Positions 35,643 to 45,306 of a stretch of 64,000 nucleotides of DNA are shown one piece after another; position 1 is the stretch's first letter; each line of letters opens with the position of its first letter. The translations under genes were made by a program, and so were the position numbers. Source of the stretch: DALYLB01 sp033763135 (GTDB lineage: Bacteria; Acidobacteriota; Blastocatellia; RBC074); contig JANRKY010000204.1 of assembly GCA_033763135.1 (NCBI GenBank), positions 22,658 to 86,657 on the forward strand, written 5' to 3'. The notes under the pieces were generated by a model. That model had not been told where the DNA came from and did no database searches. It worked only from the letters and a program-made list of their open reading frames with translations.

Positions 35643-38600
35643 ATGGCAATGACGACCTATGCCCAAGCGTTGCGGCTATTCTGGCTGGCGTTGATCATCC
35701 TCGCGCCGGCGCCGCCGGTCTTCTGCGCCGGTCTCGAAGTCTTTGCGTCATTTGAAGACGCGGCCGAAGTCGCGGCGGTGCGCGGCACGAGCGGCGTCCG
35801 ACTGTCGGCGTCGAGGCGCTTCCCCGCCTGGGACGGAAACTCGCTGGAAGCGGTCTTTCCGGCTGGCGGCGGAAAGATCGAGCTGACCAGAATGCCGGCC
35901 GACTGGCGGCGGCAGGAGTCGCTGCTGATCTTCGTGTGGGGCGTTCAGCCGGCAGAGTTGAGAATTACGCTGCTCGATGATCAGGGCGGCTCGTTCATTC
36001 AAAGCTTCCCGATCCGAACGGGAGTTAATCATCTTCAGCTTCGCCTGGCGCGAGCGAAGAGCCTCGCGCGGGACCGGATGCGATCGCTCACGATCGAGAC
36101 CGGCCGGGAGGGAACCTTCTATCTCGACTATTTCGCGCTCGACCGATTTCATCCCGTGCTCGAGCAGCGCGGGCGCTGGGATCTTGATTATTCGATGGAG
36201 GTCGAAACGCCGCACGTCGCCTGGGCCAGACCATTCGCCGGCGGACGGATCAAAGTCTGGGCGCTCGCCGATGTCGCGGATGGTCGCGGGATCGTTGAAT
36301 TGGCTCAGCGGCTGGCGCTGGATTTCAGAGCCACCTCGATCGGGCGGAGTTCGGGGATCAACAAGTGGGGCTTCGGCGATTTTTACGAGCATCGAAGCAA
36401 TGGCGGCGAGGACTGGAATAATGCCTACAGCCTGGCCTACGCCTATATCGCCGACGATCTGCTCAACGGCCCGGACTACGATGTCATTCTCTGGCCTGGA
36501 ATCCATCCGTGGGAAACCTATCCGATCGAGATTCGCAACGAGATTCGCCGGCGCGTCGAAGCCGGCGCGGGGCTGGTCCTTTTCTACCCGAACAGCAGCG
36601 CGTCCGGCGGCGGCGGGTTCTCGGCGCTGTCTCCGCTGTTCGCCAGCGGCGCGCAGAATCCCCCGCCGGATCGCAGCGCGTGGGAGCGAACTTCGGATCA
36701 TTACATCACGCGCGGGGTTCCGCTCGAGGCCTTTCCCTGGGGACAAATGCGAGTGGCTGGTTTGGAAGCCGCGGGCGAGGTCCTGCTGAAAACTTCGCAG
36801 GGTGCGCCGGTTCTGGCCGTGCGCAAGGTTGGCAAGGGACGGGTCGCGGCTTTCGGCTATCAGGAACGCGGCATGATCCCGGATGTCGAAAACGTGTTCG
36901 AGACCGGGCTGCGGTATGCATATCACGAATATTTATGGTCGCTGGTCTCCCGCGCCGTTGTGTGGGCCGCGAAGCGTGAACCGCAAGCGGCGATTCGCAG
37001 CCTGCAACTGTCTCCGAAGAGCCTGCGCGTCTCGCTCGATCATGCGCCCGAAGGAGCCGAGGTCGCGGTGACGATTCGTTCGAGCTTCGACGAGTTCGAA
37101 GCGATGGAGAAGCTGCCGGTCAGACAACAAACCGCAACGCTTGTCTTCCCCGACGCCCTGTCCGGCGGCCGCCATTTCGCCGAAGCGTATTTGATCGAGA
37201 AGGGGCGCGGAATTGATTGGGCGGCCCGAACGTTTGAAGTCCCCGCGCAAACCACCATCCGGGACCTCGTGCTCGAAAGCGATCGCGTCAAACTCGGAGC
37301 GCAGGTCAACGCCCGGTTGCGCCTGCAAGCCCCCGTGGATTCCACGATCACCGCGCGGCTTTACGACAATTACGACCGCTTGCTGGATGAGCGTCGCTAT
37401 CCCGTAAAAGCGCAGGGCGACAGGGAACAGGCGATCAGCCTCAATTCGACGGGCGCGCTTACGCATCTGGCTCGCGTGGATTGTGAAGTGGCGACGAACG
37501 GCAGGCGCGCCGATCGTCGCATTCAGGAAGTTTTCGTCCTGCAGCCGCGCCAATGGGACGATTACGACATCGTCATGTACCTTTTCGGCCCTAATCCGAT
37601 CCCCGGCGTCTGGCCGACGATCGATGCCCAAATGAGAAGACTGAACGTCACCACGCTCTCTTCCTACACGCTGCAGCACAGCAAGCACGCGAACTACAAC
37701 ATTCAGGCGCAAACGCGAATCAGCGGACAGGAATCGCCCGACGGCCCCAAACGCGCCTATTACAGCGCGATGAAGAAAAAGTATTTCGAGACGCGCGACA
37801 AGAAAGGGCTGGTGCGCGAGTATTGTCTGAACGATCCCGCCTATCGCGAACTGATCCGCAAGGAGTTGAACACCCTCACGGCCCCCTGGGTTCCCTTCTC
37901 GCCGCTTTCGTACTACGTCTACGAAGAGCCGTCGCTCACCTGCTATGAGGACGACCTGGACCTCTGCTTCTCGACGCACTGCATGACCGCGATGCGCGGC
38001 TGGCTCAAGGGCGAGTACGGGGCGCTGTCGGCGCTGAACAGGCAATGGGGCACGCAGTTCGCGAACTGGGACGAGGTGACGCCGGACGACACCCATGAGG
38101 CGCAGGCGCGCGGCAATTATGCGTCGTGGGCCGATCACCGCACGTTCATGGAGAAGACCTATGCCGAGAGCGTCGAATTCGTTCTGGGCGAATTGAGAAA
38201 GATCGATCCGCAGGGAATTCTGCTCAACTCCGGGACGCAGGTTTCAGGCGCGCACAACGCGGCGGACTACAGCCGTCTGAATCGGTTCACGAAACATCTC
38301 AATGCCTATGACGGCGGCAACCAGCTTGATTTCCATCGGGCGTTCAACTCCGATCTGAAGATCTCCAGCGGCGCCGGGTACGGGGTTCTCGGCCGCGACG
38401 TCTTGTACAACTTCTACAGCAATCTGTTCAAAGGCTCGAATGGAGGGGCCTATATCTTCTGGCAGTATTCGACGCTCGACGTGGATCTGACGATGAGCCA
38501 GAGCGGGAAGGATATGGAGCAGGGCTTCCGCGAGCTGCGCGGCGAGGGCATCGGCAAGCTTGTGGGGTTCGCCTCGCCGGACAACCACGGGATCGCGATT

Positions 38601-39767
38601 CACTATTCGTATCCCTCGATTCACGGCGCCTGGATCGTTGACGGAAAGATCGAAGAGCAGGTCGTCTATGATCCGTCGAGCGCGACGATGCGCCGCTTCA
38701 ACGCCAATCGCGACGGCTGGGTGAAGGCGCTTCACGATGCGGGCTTGCAGTTCGACTTCATCGGGTACGGCGATGTCGAGAAGGGCGGGCTGATCTCGAA
38801 AGGCTATCGAACCTTCATCCTGCCGATGAGCGTGGCCTTGAGCGAGGAAGAGGTGAGGGCCATCCGCGAGTTCGTCAATCAGGGCGGGACGGTGATCGCG
38901 GATGCGCTGCCCGGAATCATGGACAAGCACTGCACGTTCCGGCCCGTGCGCGCCCTCGCCGATGTTTTCGGCGTCGAGCCCGCGGGTTCAAACCGGCAAG
39001 CCGTCGTTGCCATGAACGGCGAACCGGGGCTGAAACTCGCGGGAGCCGCCTCGCTGGCCGTCAGTGAAAGCGGTCCGCAACTGCTCGAACATCGCGTGGG
39101 CCGGGGACGCGCCTATCTCCTGAACTTCTTTCTCGATTCCTATCCCGCGGACCGGCTCGAAAAACGAAATACGGCGGCGCTGGAGAAAGTGAACCGCGTC
39201 CTGTCGGCGGCGGGAATCGCTCCAAAAGTAAAACTCGCCTCCTCCGCCGGAAATCCCATCAGCGATTGCGATCGGTATCTGTTCAACAATGGAATGACCA
39301 AACTGCTCGGGCTGTTGCCGGATAAAGACGGATTGGCGGCCAGGAAGGCACTGGTCACGTTTGATCAGGCCGGGGCGCTCTACGATGTGCGTCAAAAACG
39401 GTATCTCGGCGCCGGCTCGACGTTCGAGATCGAGCTGGAGCCCGCGATTCCGCGCCTCCTCGCCCTGGTCGAAGAGCGGATTGCAGGAATCGCGGTTCAA
39501 GCGCCGGCCGCCGCGCGACGCGGCGAAGAGGTCACGATCGGCTTCCGCGTCAACGGAGCGAAGAATCTCCGCTCGGTCGCCAGAGTGGTCGTCACCGACG
39601 CCTCGGGCCGCGAAGCGTCCATCTATGGCGGCAACCGGGACATCGTGAATGGAGCGGGAGAGATTCGATTCAGAACCGCGCTCAATGATCCGCCGGGAGG
39701 TTGGCGGGTCACAGTGACGGAAGCCGTCAGTGGCGAACAGGCGCAAGCCGAAATCCGGATTCAATAG
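35643..39767 (+). CDS. Very large exported GH42-like glycoside hydrolase
   Basis: Product of 1374 residues. A second ATG lies two codons in; either gives the signal peptide (LRLFWLALIILAPAPPVFCA). Residues 30-180 form a beta-sandwich. Around 280-440 is a Rossmann-like segment (DYDVILWPGIHPWETYP; GAGLVLFYPN). The TIM barrel occupies about 630-960 and contains the GH42 signature GEYGALSALNRQWGTQFANWDEVTPDD. A trimerisation/glutamine-amidotransferase-like domain follows (GYRTFILPMSVALSEEEVRAIREFVNQGG, about 1050-1140), then a C-terminal beta domain. It resembles beta-galactosidases but is longer and poorly matched, so the substrate is open; YVYEEPSL is a candidate acid/base region. First gene of the 11-gene series. 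Confidence 0.72.
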   Translation: MAMTTYAQALRLFWLALIILAPAPPVFCAGLEVFASFEDAAEVAAVRGTSGVRLSASRRFPAWDGNSLEAVFPAGGGKIELTRMPADWRRQESLLIFVWGVQPAELRITLLDDQGGSFIQSFPIRTGVNHLQLRLARAKSLARDRMRSLTIETGREGTFYLDYFALDRFHPVLEQRGRWDLDYSMEVETPHVAWARPFAGGRIKVWALADVADGRGIVELAQRLALDFRATSIGRSSGINKWGFGDFYEHRSNGGEDWNNAYSLAYAYIADDLLNGPDYDVILWPGIHPWETYPIEIRNEIRRRVEAGAGLVLFYPNSSASGGGGFSALSPLFASGAQNPPPDRSAWERTSDHYITRGVPLEAFPWGQMRVAGLEAAGEVLLKTSQGAPVLAVRKVGKGRVAAFGYQERGMIPDVENVFETGLRYAYHEYLWSLVSRAVVWAAKREPQAAIRSLQLSPKSLRVSLDHAPEGAEVAVTIRSSFDEFEAMEKLPVRQQTATLVFPDALSGGRHFAEAYLIEKGRGIDWAARTFEVPAQTTIRDLVLESDRVKLGAQVNARLRLQAPVDSTITARLYDNYDRLLDERRYPVKAQGDREQAISLNSTGALTHLARVDCEVATNGRRADRRIQEVFVLQPRQWDDYDIVMYLFGPNPIPGVWPTIDAQMRRLNVTTLSSYTLQHSKHANYNIQAQTRISGQESPDGPKRAYYSAMKKKYFETRDKKGLVREYCLNDPAYRELIRKELNTLTAPWVPFSPLSYYVYEEPSLTCYEDDLDLCFSTHCMTAMRGWLKGEYGALSALNRQWGTQFANWDEVTPDDTHEAQARGNYASWADHRTFMEKTYAESVEFVLGELRKIDPQGILLNSGTQVSGAHNAADYSRLNRFTKHLNAYDGGNQLDFHRAFNSDLKISSGAGYGVLGRDVLYNFYSNLFKGSNGGAYIFWQYSTLDVDLTMSQSGKDMEQGFRELRGEGIGKLVGFASPDNHGIAIHYSYPSIHGAWIVDGKIEEQVVYDPSSATMRRFNANRDGWVKALHDAGLQFDFIGYGDVEKGGLISKGYRTFILPMSVALSEEEVRAIREFVNQGGTVIADALPGIMDKHCTFRPVRALADVFGVEPAGSNRQAVVAMNGEPGLKLAGAASLAVSESGPQLLEHRVGRGRAYLLNFFLDSYPADRLEKRNTAALEKVNRVLSAAGIAPKVKLASSAGNPISDCDRYLFNNGMTKLLGLLPDKDGLAARKALVTFDQAGALYDVRQKRYLGAGSTFEIELEPAIPRLLALVEERIAGIAVQAPAAARRGEEVTIGFRVNGAKNLRSVARVVVTDASGREASIYGGNRDIVNGAGEIRFRTALNDPPGGWRVTVTEAVSGEQAQAEIRIQ

Positions 39768-39775
39768 CACAAAAT

Positions 39776-42700
39776 ATGCCGCTCTTAAGCTTCAGCTTCC
39801 ATTTCATCCTGCTGTTCCTGCCCATCTGGCAGACGGCGGCTCCGGCCGGCGCGGTGCGCTTCACGCGCGGAACGCTCCACGTGCCGACCTATGCGTTCGA
39901 GCGATCGGAGGCGGTCGCGCCGCTCTTCAAATCGGCGGAGGGAAAAGGACTCTATCCATATGCGGCGCTCGATCGCAGTTCGCTCAGCCGCCGCCCGATC
40001 GCGGTTCGCTACGAGTCGCTGACGCTGGAGAACGAATACCTGCGCGTCGTGCTGCTGCCGGAACTGGGCGGCCGGATCTGGTCGGTGCGGGACAAGGTCG
40101 CGAACCGCGAGATCTTCTACACGACGAGCGTCATCAAGCCGACCGTCTACAATCAGCGCGAAGGCTGGCCGGCCGGCAACCTGGAAGTCTACGGCCCATA
40201 CGATGCGCACATGCTGACCTGGCCGGGCGAGCCCTGGCCGTGGGCGTTTGCCGCGCAGGAGGACGGCAGCGCGTCGATCACGCTCTCGCACATCGATCAT
40301 TTCTTCCGCAACAAGGTCTCGATGACGGTGACGATTCGTCCGGGCCGATCCTTCGTCGAGCTTGGGGTGAATCTGCGGAACAACAACCAGCTGGCCAATC
40401 GATATCTGTTGTGGACGAATGCGGGCGTGGCCGCGACGGACGGCACGCGGTTCGTGTATCCGATGACGAAGACGATCGCGCACGTCAGCTCCGATATCGG
40501 AACGTGGCCGCTCGTCGAGGGCCGGGATCTGAGCTGGTATCGGAACAATCCGAATATGCTGGGCGTGTTCGGCCTGGATCTCTATGACAATTTTATTGCG
40601 GCCTATGATTATGAGGCGGATCACGGCGTGATCTGTTACGCCAATCGGCGGCTCGCGCGCGGCGTAAAGACCTGGACGTGGGGAACGGGCGAGGCGGCGA
40701 AGCGGCAGATGGAGCATTACACCGACGCGGACGGCCCGTATCTGGAAGTCCAGAGCGGCCGGTTCGTGTGGGACGGCAACTATGAGTTCATCGAGCCGGG
40801 AAAGGCCGACGGCTGGACCGAATACTGGTACGGAACGGGCGGCCTCGGCGCCCTGACGACGGCGACGCGCGAAGCGGCGGTCGGCCTGACGTTCTCGGGA
40901 GCGGACCGGCGGACGGTTCACCTGGCGGTCCGGGCGACCGGCCGGGTCCCGCGCGCCGCGCTTCAACTGAAGGCCGGCGCGGCCGTGCTTTGGAGTTCGG
41001 TGCAGGACCTTTCGCCCGAGGGCGTGTTCCGCCAGAAGGTCGCGCTCTCGCCGGAACACGCCGGGCGCGCGCTGACGCTGGAGGTGACGGCGGCGAATGG
41101 CGATGCGCTGATCAGATACATCGCGCGTCCGGACGGCAGCCATCCGGACGCGACCTTCGCGGGGGATTCGATTCCCCGCCGGTTCGGCGCCATCGACAGC
41201 CTGACCGCCGAAGAGGCCTTTCAGAAAGGGCTCGCGCACGAAAAGTTCGGCGAGATGGAAGAGGCCATTCAGACGTACGAGGCCGCGCTCGGCAAGGACC
41301 GGCTGCTGATCCAGCCGCATCTGCGACTCGGCGCGATCGCGCTCGATCGGCTGCAGCACCAATCGGCGATCGACCATTTCACGAAGGCGCTGGAGCGCGA
41401 CCCGGGCTGCGGCGAAGCCCATTATCATCTGGCCGTGGCCTGCTTCGAGCTGGAGCGGAGCGACGAATCGCAGCGACACTATTCGCGACTGCTGCCCGGC
41501 CATGCCAAATACGATCAGCGGGACGTCGGGCTGGGGCTGCTGGCCCTTCGCGAGGGCAATCTCGCGGAAGCCGCGCAATGGCTGTCCCGGGCCGCCCTGA
41601 CCTCGCCCACGCAGATTTCCGCGCGACAGGCCTATGCCTATGCGCTGCGCAGGCTCTCGCGGAACGAGGAGGCGCGCAGAGAGACGGCGGCGATCCGGGC
41701 GCTCGATCCGACCAACGCCTTCGCCGAAGCCGAAGCGCTTTTTCAGGCGGGCGCGGCGATGACGGGAGAGACCGCAGGCTTCGATCGGGCCTGCGCGCGC
41801 AACGAACAGGGCTATCTCGAACTGGCGACCGAATACATGCGGCTCTCGGCCTGGGAGGAAGCGGGCCGCGTTCTCGACCGCGGAATCGCGGTGGCAGCCG
41901 GGGACGGGAAACAGCCCTACCCGATGCTCCACTATTTCCGGGCGTTCGTCGCGGATCGCCTCGAAGACGCGGCGACGGCGCGCAGCGCGATCGACGCCGC
42001 GCGCAGCCGGCGGCTGGAACTGGATCTCTTCCCGTTTCGCCGCGAATCGATCTCGGTCCTGACGCGCATTCTCGCGATCGAACCGCGGGACGCCAACGCC
42101 GCCTGGCTCCTGGGCGATCTGCTCTATTACCGATCCCGTCGAAGCGAAGCGCAGGCGGCCTGGCGCCAGGCGATCGAGGCGGACCCGCGCCACTTCTCGG
42201 CCCTGCGGGATCTGGGGATGTCTCTGCTCGAAGCCGGCCGCGCCGCGGACTCCTTGCCGCTGCTGCTGCGCGCAGCCGCCGAGCGCCCGGATCACCTGCA
42301 GACGACGCTGCTCGTCGCGCAATTGCAGCTTCGCGCCGGGAACCTCGCCGCGGCCCGGGAGGCGCTCGAACAGGCGCTGCGGAAGCGCCCGGGCAACGAT
42401 CGCCTGCTGGAGCGGCTCGCGACGATCGAGGCCGCCGGCGGAGCCCATCAGCGCGCGCTCGACCTGCTGACGAGGCATGTCTTCGAACCGAAGCACCAGG
42501 CCTATTCCCTGCTCCATCTCTTTCAGTCCGCGCAATTGATCCTCGCGATCGACCGATACCGCACAGGCGATGCGGCCGGCGCGATCGACCGCGTCCGCGC
42601 GGCGCAGGCGCCGCCGGCGAGCCTCGGCGTCGATGATTTCGCCGTGCTGCAAAGTTCCCGCCTGCTCGTCTTCGAAGCCCTGCTGCAGCAGGCGGCGGGC

Positions 42701-43063
42701 AATCGCGCCGCGGCCCGGCAGGCCTGGGCGTCAGCGGCCGCAACCGTTCACGAAGCGCAGGACGAAGAAGGGCTGTTTCGCGCGCATGCCCTTTCGAGGG
42801 AAGGCGGGAACGACAAAACGCGGGCGTGGTTCCAGGAATTCGCGAAGAGCAATGCGCGCAATCTGAAGAGCGATCGCGCCCTCCTTCGCGCGCAGGCCCG
42901 CTATCTCGCCGGCGTCCACGCGGCGTTTCAGGGGCGTACGGCGGCGGCGCGCGCGAACTTCAATCAATGTCTGGAAATCGACAGATCCCACCTGTGGGCG
43001 CAGCAGGCGCTCGCATGGCTTGAGAGAGGCCTATGGCAGACAAATTCGAAAGCGTCTCGATGA
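39776..43063 (+). CDS. Exported DUF5107 domain protein with TPR array
   Basis: Product of 1095 residues starting 8 nt after the preceding stop; no ribosome binding site is seen, so coupling is likely. Residues 1-25 are a signal peptide. About 40-330 is a galactose-mutarotase-like beta-sandwich of the DUF5107 type (VLLPELGGRIWSVRDKVANREIFY; WPWAFAAQEDGSASITLSH). From 460 to the end the chain is TPR repeats (YEAALGKDRLLIQPHLRLGA; HYHLAVACFELERSDES). The fused architecture recurs beside carbohydrate enzymes in Acidobacteriota and Bacteroidota. I infer a carbohydrate-binding or carbohydrate-acting role without a defined reaction. It overlaps the next gene by 31 nt. Confidence 0.75.
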   Translation: MPLLSFSFHFILLFLPIWQTAAPAGAVRFTRGTLHVPTYAFERSEAVAPLFKSAEGKGLYPYAALDRSSLSRRPIAVRYESLTLENEYLRVVLLPELGGRIWSVRDKVANREIFYTTSVIKPTVYNQREGWPAGNLEVYGPYDAHMLTWPGEPWPWAFAAQEDGSASITLSHIDHFFRNKVSMTVTIRPGRSFVELGVNLRNNNQLANRYLLWTNAGVAATDGTRFVYPMTKTIAHVSSDIGTWPLVEGRDLSWYRNNPNMLGVFGLDLYDNFIAAYDYEADHGVICYANRRLARGVKTWTWGTGEAAKRQMEHYTDADGPYLEVQSGRFVWDGNYEFIEPGKADGWTEYWYGTGGLGALTTATREAAVGLTFSGADRRTVHLAVRATGRVPRAALQLKAGAAVLWSSVQDLSPEGVFRQKVALSPEHAGRALTLEVTAANGDALIRYIARPDGSHPDATFAGDSIPRRFGAIDSLTAEEAFQKGLAHEKFGEMEEAIQTYEAALGKDRLLIQPHLRLGAIALDRLQHQSAIDHFTKALERDPGCGEAHYHLAVACFELERSDESQRHYSRLLPGHAKYDQRDVGLGLLALREGNLAEAAQWLSRAALTSPTQISARQAYAYALRRLSRNEEARRETAAIRALDPTNAFAEAEALFQAGAAMTGETAGFDRACARNEQGYLELATEYMRLSAWEEAGRVLDRGIAVAAGDGKQPYPMLHYFRAFVADRLEDAATARSAIDAARSRRLELDLFPFRRESISVLTRILAIEPRDANAAWLLGDLLYYRSRRSEAQAAWRQAIEADPRHFSALRDLGMSLLEAGRAADSLPLLLRAAAERPDHLQTTLLVAQLQLRAGNLAAAREALEQALRKRPGNDRLLERLATIEAAGGAHQRALDLLTRHVFEPKHQAYSLLHLFQSAQLILAIDRYRTGDAAGAIDRVRAAQAPPASLGVDDFAVLQSSRLLVFEALLQQAAGNRAAARQAWASAAATVHEAQDEEGLFRAHALSREGGNDKTRAWFQEFAKSNARNLKSDRALLRAQARYLAGVHAAFQGRTAAARANFNQCLEIDRSHLWAQQALAWLERGLWQTNSKASR

Positions 43064-45285
43064 CCGGGCAACGATTGTTCGTGTCCGTTCTCCTGGCGAT
43101 CCTGTTGTGCGCAACCGGCGATCCGCGAGCCCAATCCCCCGGCAGGGCGGAAGAGAGTCTCGACGTACTTGCCGGACGGACGGAGTTCAGTTCGATCCGG
43201 GCGATGCTCCCCGACTCGCTCAAGGCCATCGCGTTCAATCATCTGACCGAGCGGGAAAAGCGGGTCGCCGCCCTGCGGACAAGCGAAGAGGTCGTCGCGC
43301 GGCAGCGCCTGATCCGCGAGACCATCCTGGGCGCCATCGGCGGCCTGCCGGAACGCACGCCGCTGAATCCCCGCCTCACCGGCGTCCTGAAACGCGAGGG
43401 CTATCGGATCGAGAAAGTGATCTTCGAAAGCCGGCCCGCATTTCACGTGACCGCGAATGTCTACATTCCCGAGACGGGCCAGGCGCCTTATCCCGCAATC
43501 CTGCTCCCCCTCGGACACGAAACCGGCGGTAAATCGAATGAAGACTGGCAGCGCCTCGCGGTCACATTCGCCAGAAACGGCTTTGTCGTCCTGACCTGGG
43601 ACCCGATGGGACAGGGCGAGCGCATTCAACTGTACGATCCCGATTGGGGCGCGTCGAAGGTGGGCCAGGCGACGACCGAGCATACGGTCGCCGGCGCGCA
43701 GTGCCTGCTGCTCGGCCACAGTTTCGCGCGCCACCGCATTCACGATGGGCTGCGCGCGCTTGATTATCTGGTCTCGCGCCCCGAGGTCGATGCGGCGAAG
43801 ATCGGCTGCACCGGAAATTCCGGCGGCGGGACGATGACGTCTTATCTGTCCGCGCTCGATGATCGGATCAAGGTTGCGGCGCCGTCCTGCTTCATCACCT
43901 CGTGGCGGAGCCTGCTTGAAACGATCGGCCCGCAGGACGCGGAACAGAACATGCCGCCGTTCCTCTCCGCCGGCATGGATCAGGCCGATTTCGTGATCGC
44001 GTTCGCGCCCAAACCGTTTCTGATCGCCTCCGCCGTAAAGGACTTCTTTCCCATCAAGGGCGCGCGGCAGACCTACGCCGAGGTCAAACGGCTCTATGGT
44101 CTGATGGGAGCGGAGGAACGACTGAACATGGTCGAAGCGGACGACGGCCACGGCTTCACGCTGCCCCGCCGTCTGGCGGCCTACCGCTGGATGAACCGCT
44201 GGCTTCGCGGCCGGGATCAGGCCATCACGGAATCTCCCGTCGAGATCGAGAGCGAAGCCGATCTGCGCTGCACCCCTGCCGGACAGGTGACCGTTTCGCT
44301 CAACTCGGAGACGATCTTCTCGCTCAATCGCGCGGAGGCGGAGCGAATCCGCTCCGGGCGCAAGGCCCCGTCGGCCGGCGCCGCGGAGACGGAGGTTCGC
44401 CGCTATCAACAGGAGGTTCGCAATCAGGCCCGGCAGTTGACGGCCTTCGAAAGCGCCGGCGGCGACCTGAAGACAAAGAAGCTCGGCGAGATCAACCGCG
44501 CGGGCTATCGCATCGAGAAGCTGACGTTCGAGAGCGCGCCCGGCATCGTGATCCCCGCCCTGCTCTTCCTGCCGGATTCTTCGGCCGGGAAGCGGGCGCC
44601 CGTCCTCTATCTGCACGAACGCGGCAAGGCCCATGAAGCCGCGCCGGGCGGCGAGATCGAGGACCTGGCGCGCGCCGGCGCGGTCGTGCTCGCGATCGAC
44701 GTGCGGGGAACGGGCGAAACCCGCGAGGTTCTCGACCGATCCGATGCCTTCTTCACCTATTTCGGCGCGTTCGAAAGCGCGATGACGGCGATGCTTGTGG
44801 GCAGAACGCTGATCGGTCTGCGGGCGCAGGACATCGTCCGGGCCGTCGATCTGCTGGCTTCGCGCGGCGACATCGAAATGCGGCGCCTGACCGCCTATGG
44901 ATTCGGCGACGCCGCCACGGCGCTGCTCCACGCCGCCGCGATGGATGATCGAATCGGAAACGTCGTCCTGAATAACATGCTCGCGTCATACGAATCGATC
45001 GTGTCCGAAAAGATCAGCCAGCGCGTCTTCGAGAGCCTCGTTCCCGGCGTACTGGCAAAATACGACCTGCCCGATCTGGCGGCCAGCCTGGCGCCGCGGA
45101 GAGTCGCCATCGTCAACCCGGTCAATCCCCGCGGACAACGCCTGGAGTTGTCGCAACTTCGCGCGCAATACGGAAACGCAACGGCGGCGTTTCACGCCTT
45201 CGGCGCCGCCTCGTCCCTGGTCATTGGCGAGCAGAGACCGGGACAAGGCCTGATCGGATTTTTCCCTGAACTGCAATCGAAATAG
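43033..45285 (+). CDS. Exported double alpha/beta-hydrolase (acetyl-xylan-esterase-like), second domain inactive
   Basis: Product of 750 residues. ATG 43033 follows GAGAGAGG and overlaps the previous gene; ATG 43060 forms an ATGA overlap and is an alternative. After a signal peptide, domain 1 (about 95-410) is an AXE1/dienelactone-hydrolase-like fold with Ser263 in GCTGNSGGG, Asp337 and His373 (DGHGF). Domain 2 (about 470-750) repeats the fold (VLYLHERGKAHE; LAIDVRGTGETREV), but the nucleophile elbow reads YGFGDAAT with Gly where Ser should be. It is paralogous to the protein at 49082. Likely deacetylation of a polysaccharide or oligosaccharide outside the cytoplasm. Confidence 0.82.
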   Translation: MADKFESVSMTGQRLFVSVLLAILLCATGDPRAQSPGRAEESLDVLAGRTEFSSIRAMLPDSLKAIAFNHLTEREKRVAALRTSEEVVARQRLIRETILGAIGGLPERTPLNPRLTGVLKREGYRIEKVIFESRPAFHVTANVYIPETGQAPYPAILLPLGHETGGKSNEDWQRLAVTFARNGFVVLTWDPMGQGERIQLYDPDWGASKVGQATTEHTVAGAQCLLLGHSFARHRIHDGLRALDYLVSRPEVDAAKIGCTGNSGGGTMTSYLSALDDRIKVAAPSCFITSWRSLLETIGPQDAEQNMPPFLSAGMDQADFVIAFAPKPFLIASAVKDFFPIKGARQTYAEVKRLYGLMGAEERLNMVEADDGHGFTLPRRLAAYRWMNRWLRGRDQAITESPVEIESEADLRCTPAGQVTVSLNSETIFSLNRAEAERIRSGRKAPSAGAAETEVRRYQQEVRNQARQLTAFESAGGDLKTKKLGEINRAGYRIEKLTFESAPGIVIPALLFLPDSSAGKRAPVLYLHERGKAHEAAPGGEIEDLARAGAVVLAIDVRGTGETREVLDRSDAFFTYFGAFESAMTAMLVGRTLIGLRAQDIVRAVDLLASRGDIEMRRLTAYGFGDAATALLHAAAMDDRIGNVVLNNMLASYESIVSEKISQRVFESLVPGVLAKYDLPDLAASLAPRRVAIVNPVNPRGQRLELSQLRAQYGNATAAFHAFGAASSLVIGEQRPGQGLIGFFPELQSK

Positions 45286-45306
45286 CCGAACGACAAAACC
45301 AAAATT

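Noticed and set aside
39785..42652. Minus-strand open frame of about 955 codons opposite the DUF5107-TPR gene
   Set aside because: Antisense shadow with no start signals; the plus strand has the coherent domain order and operon spacing.
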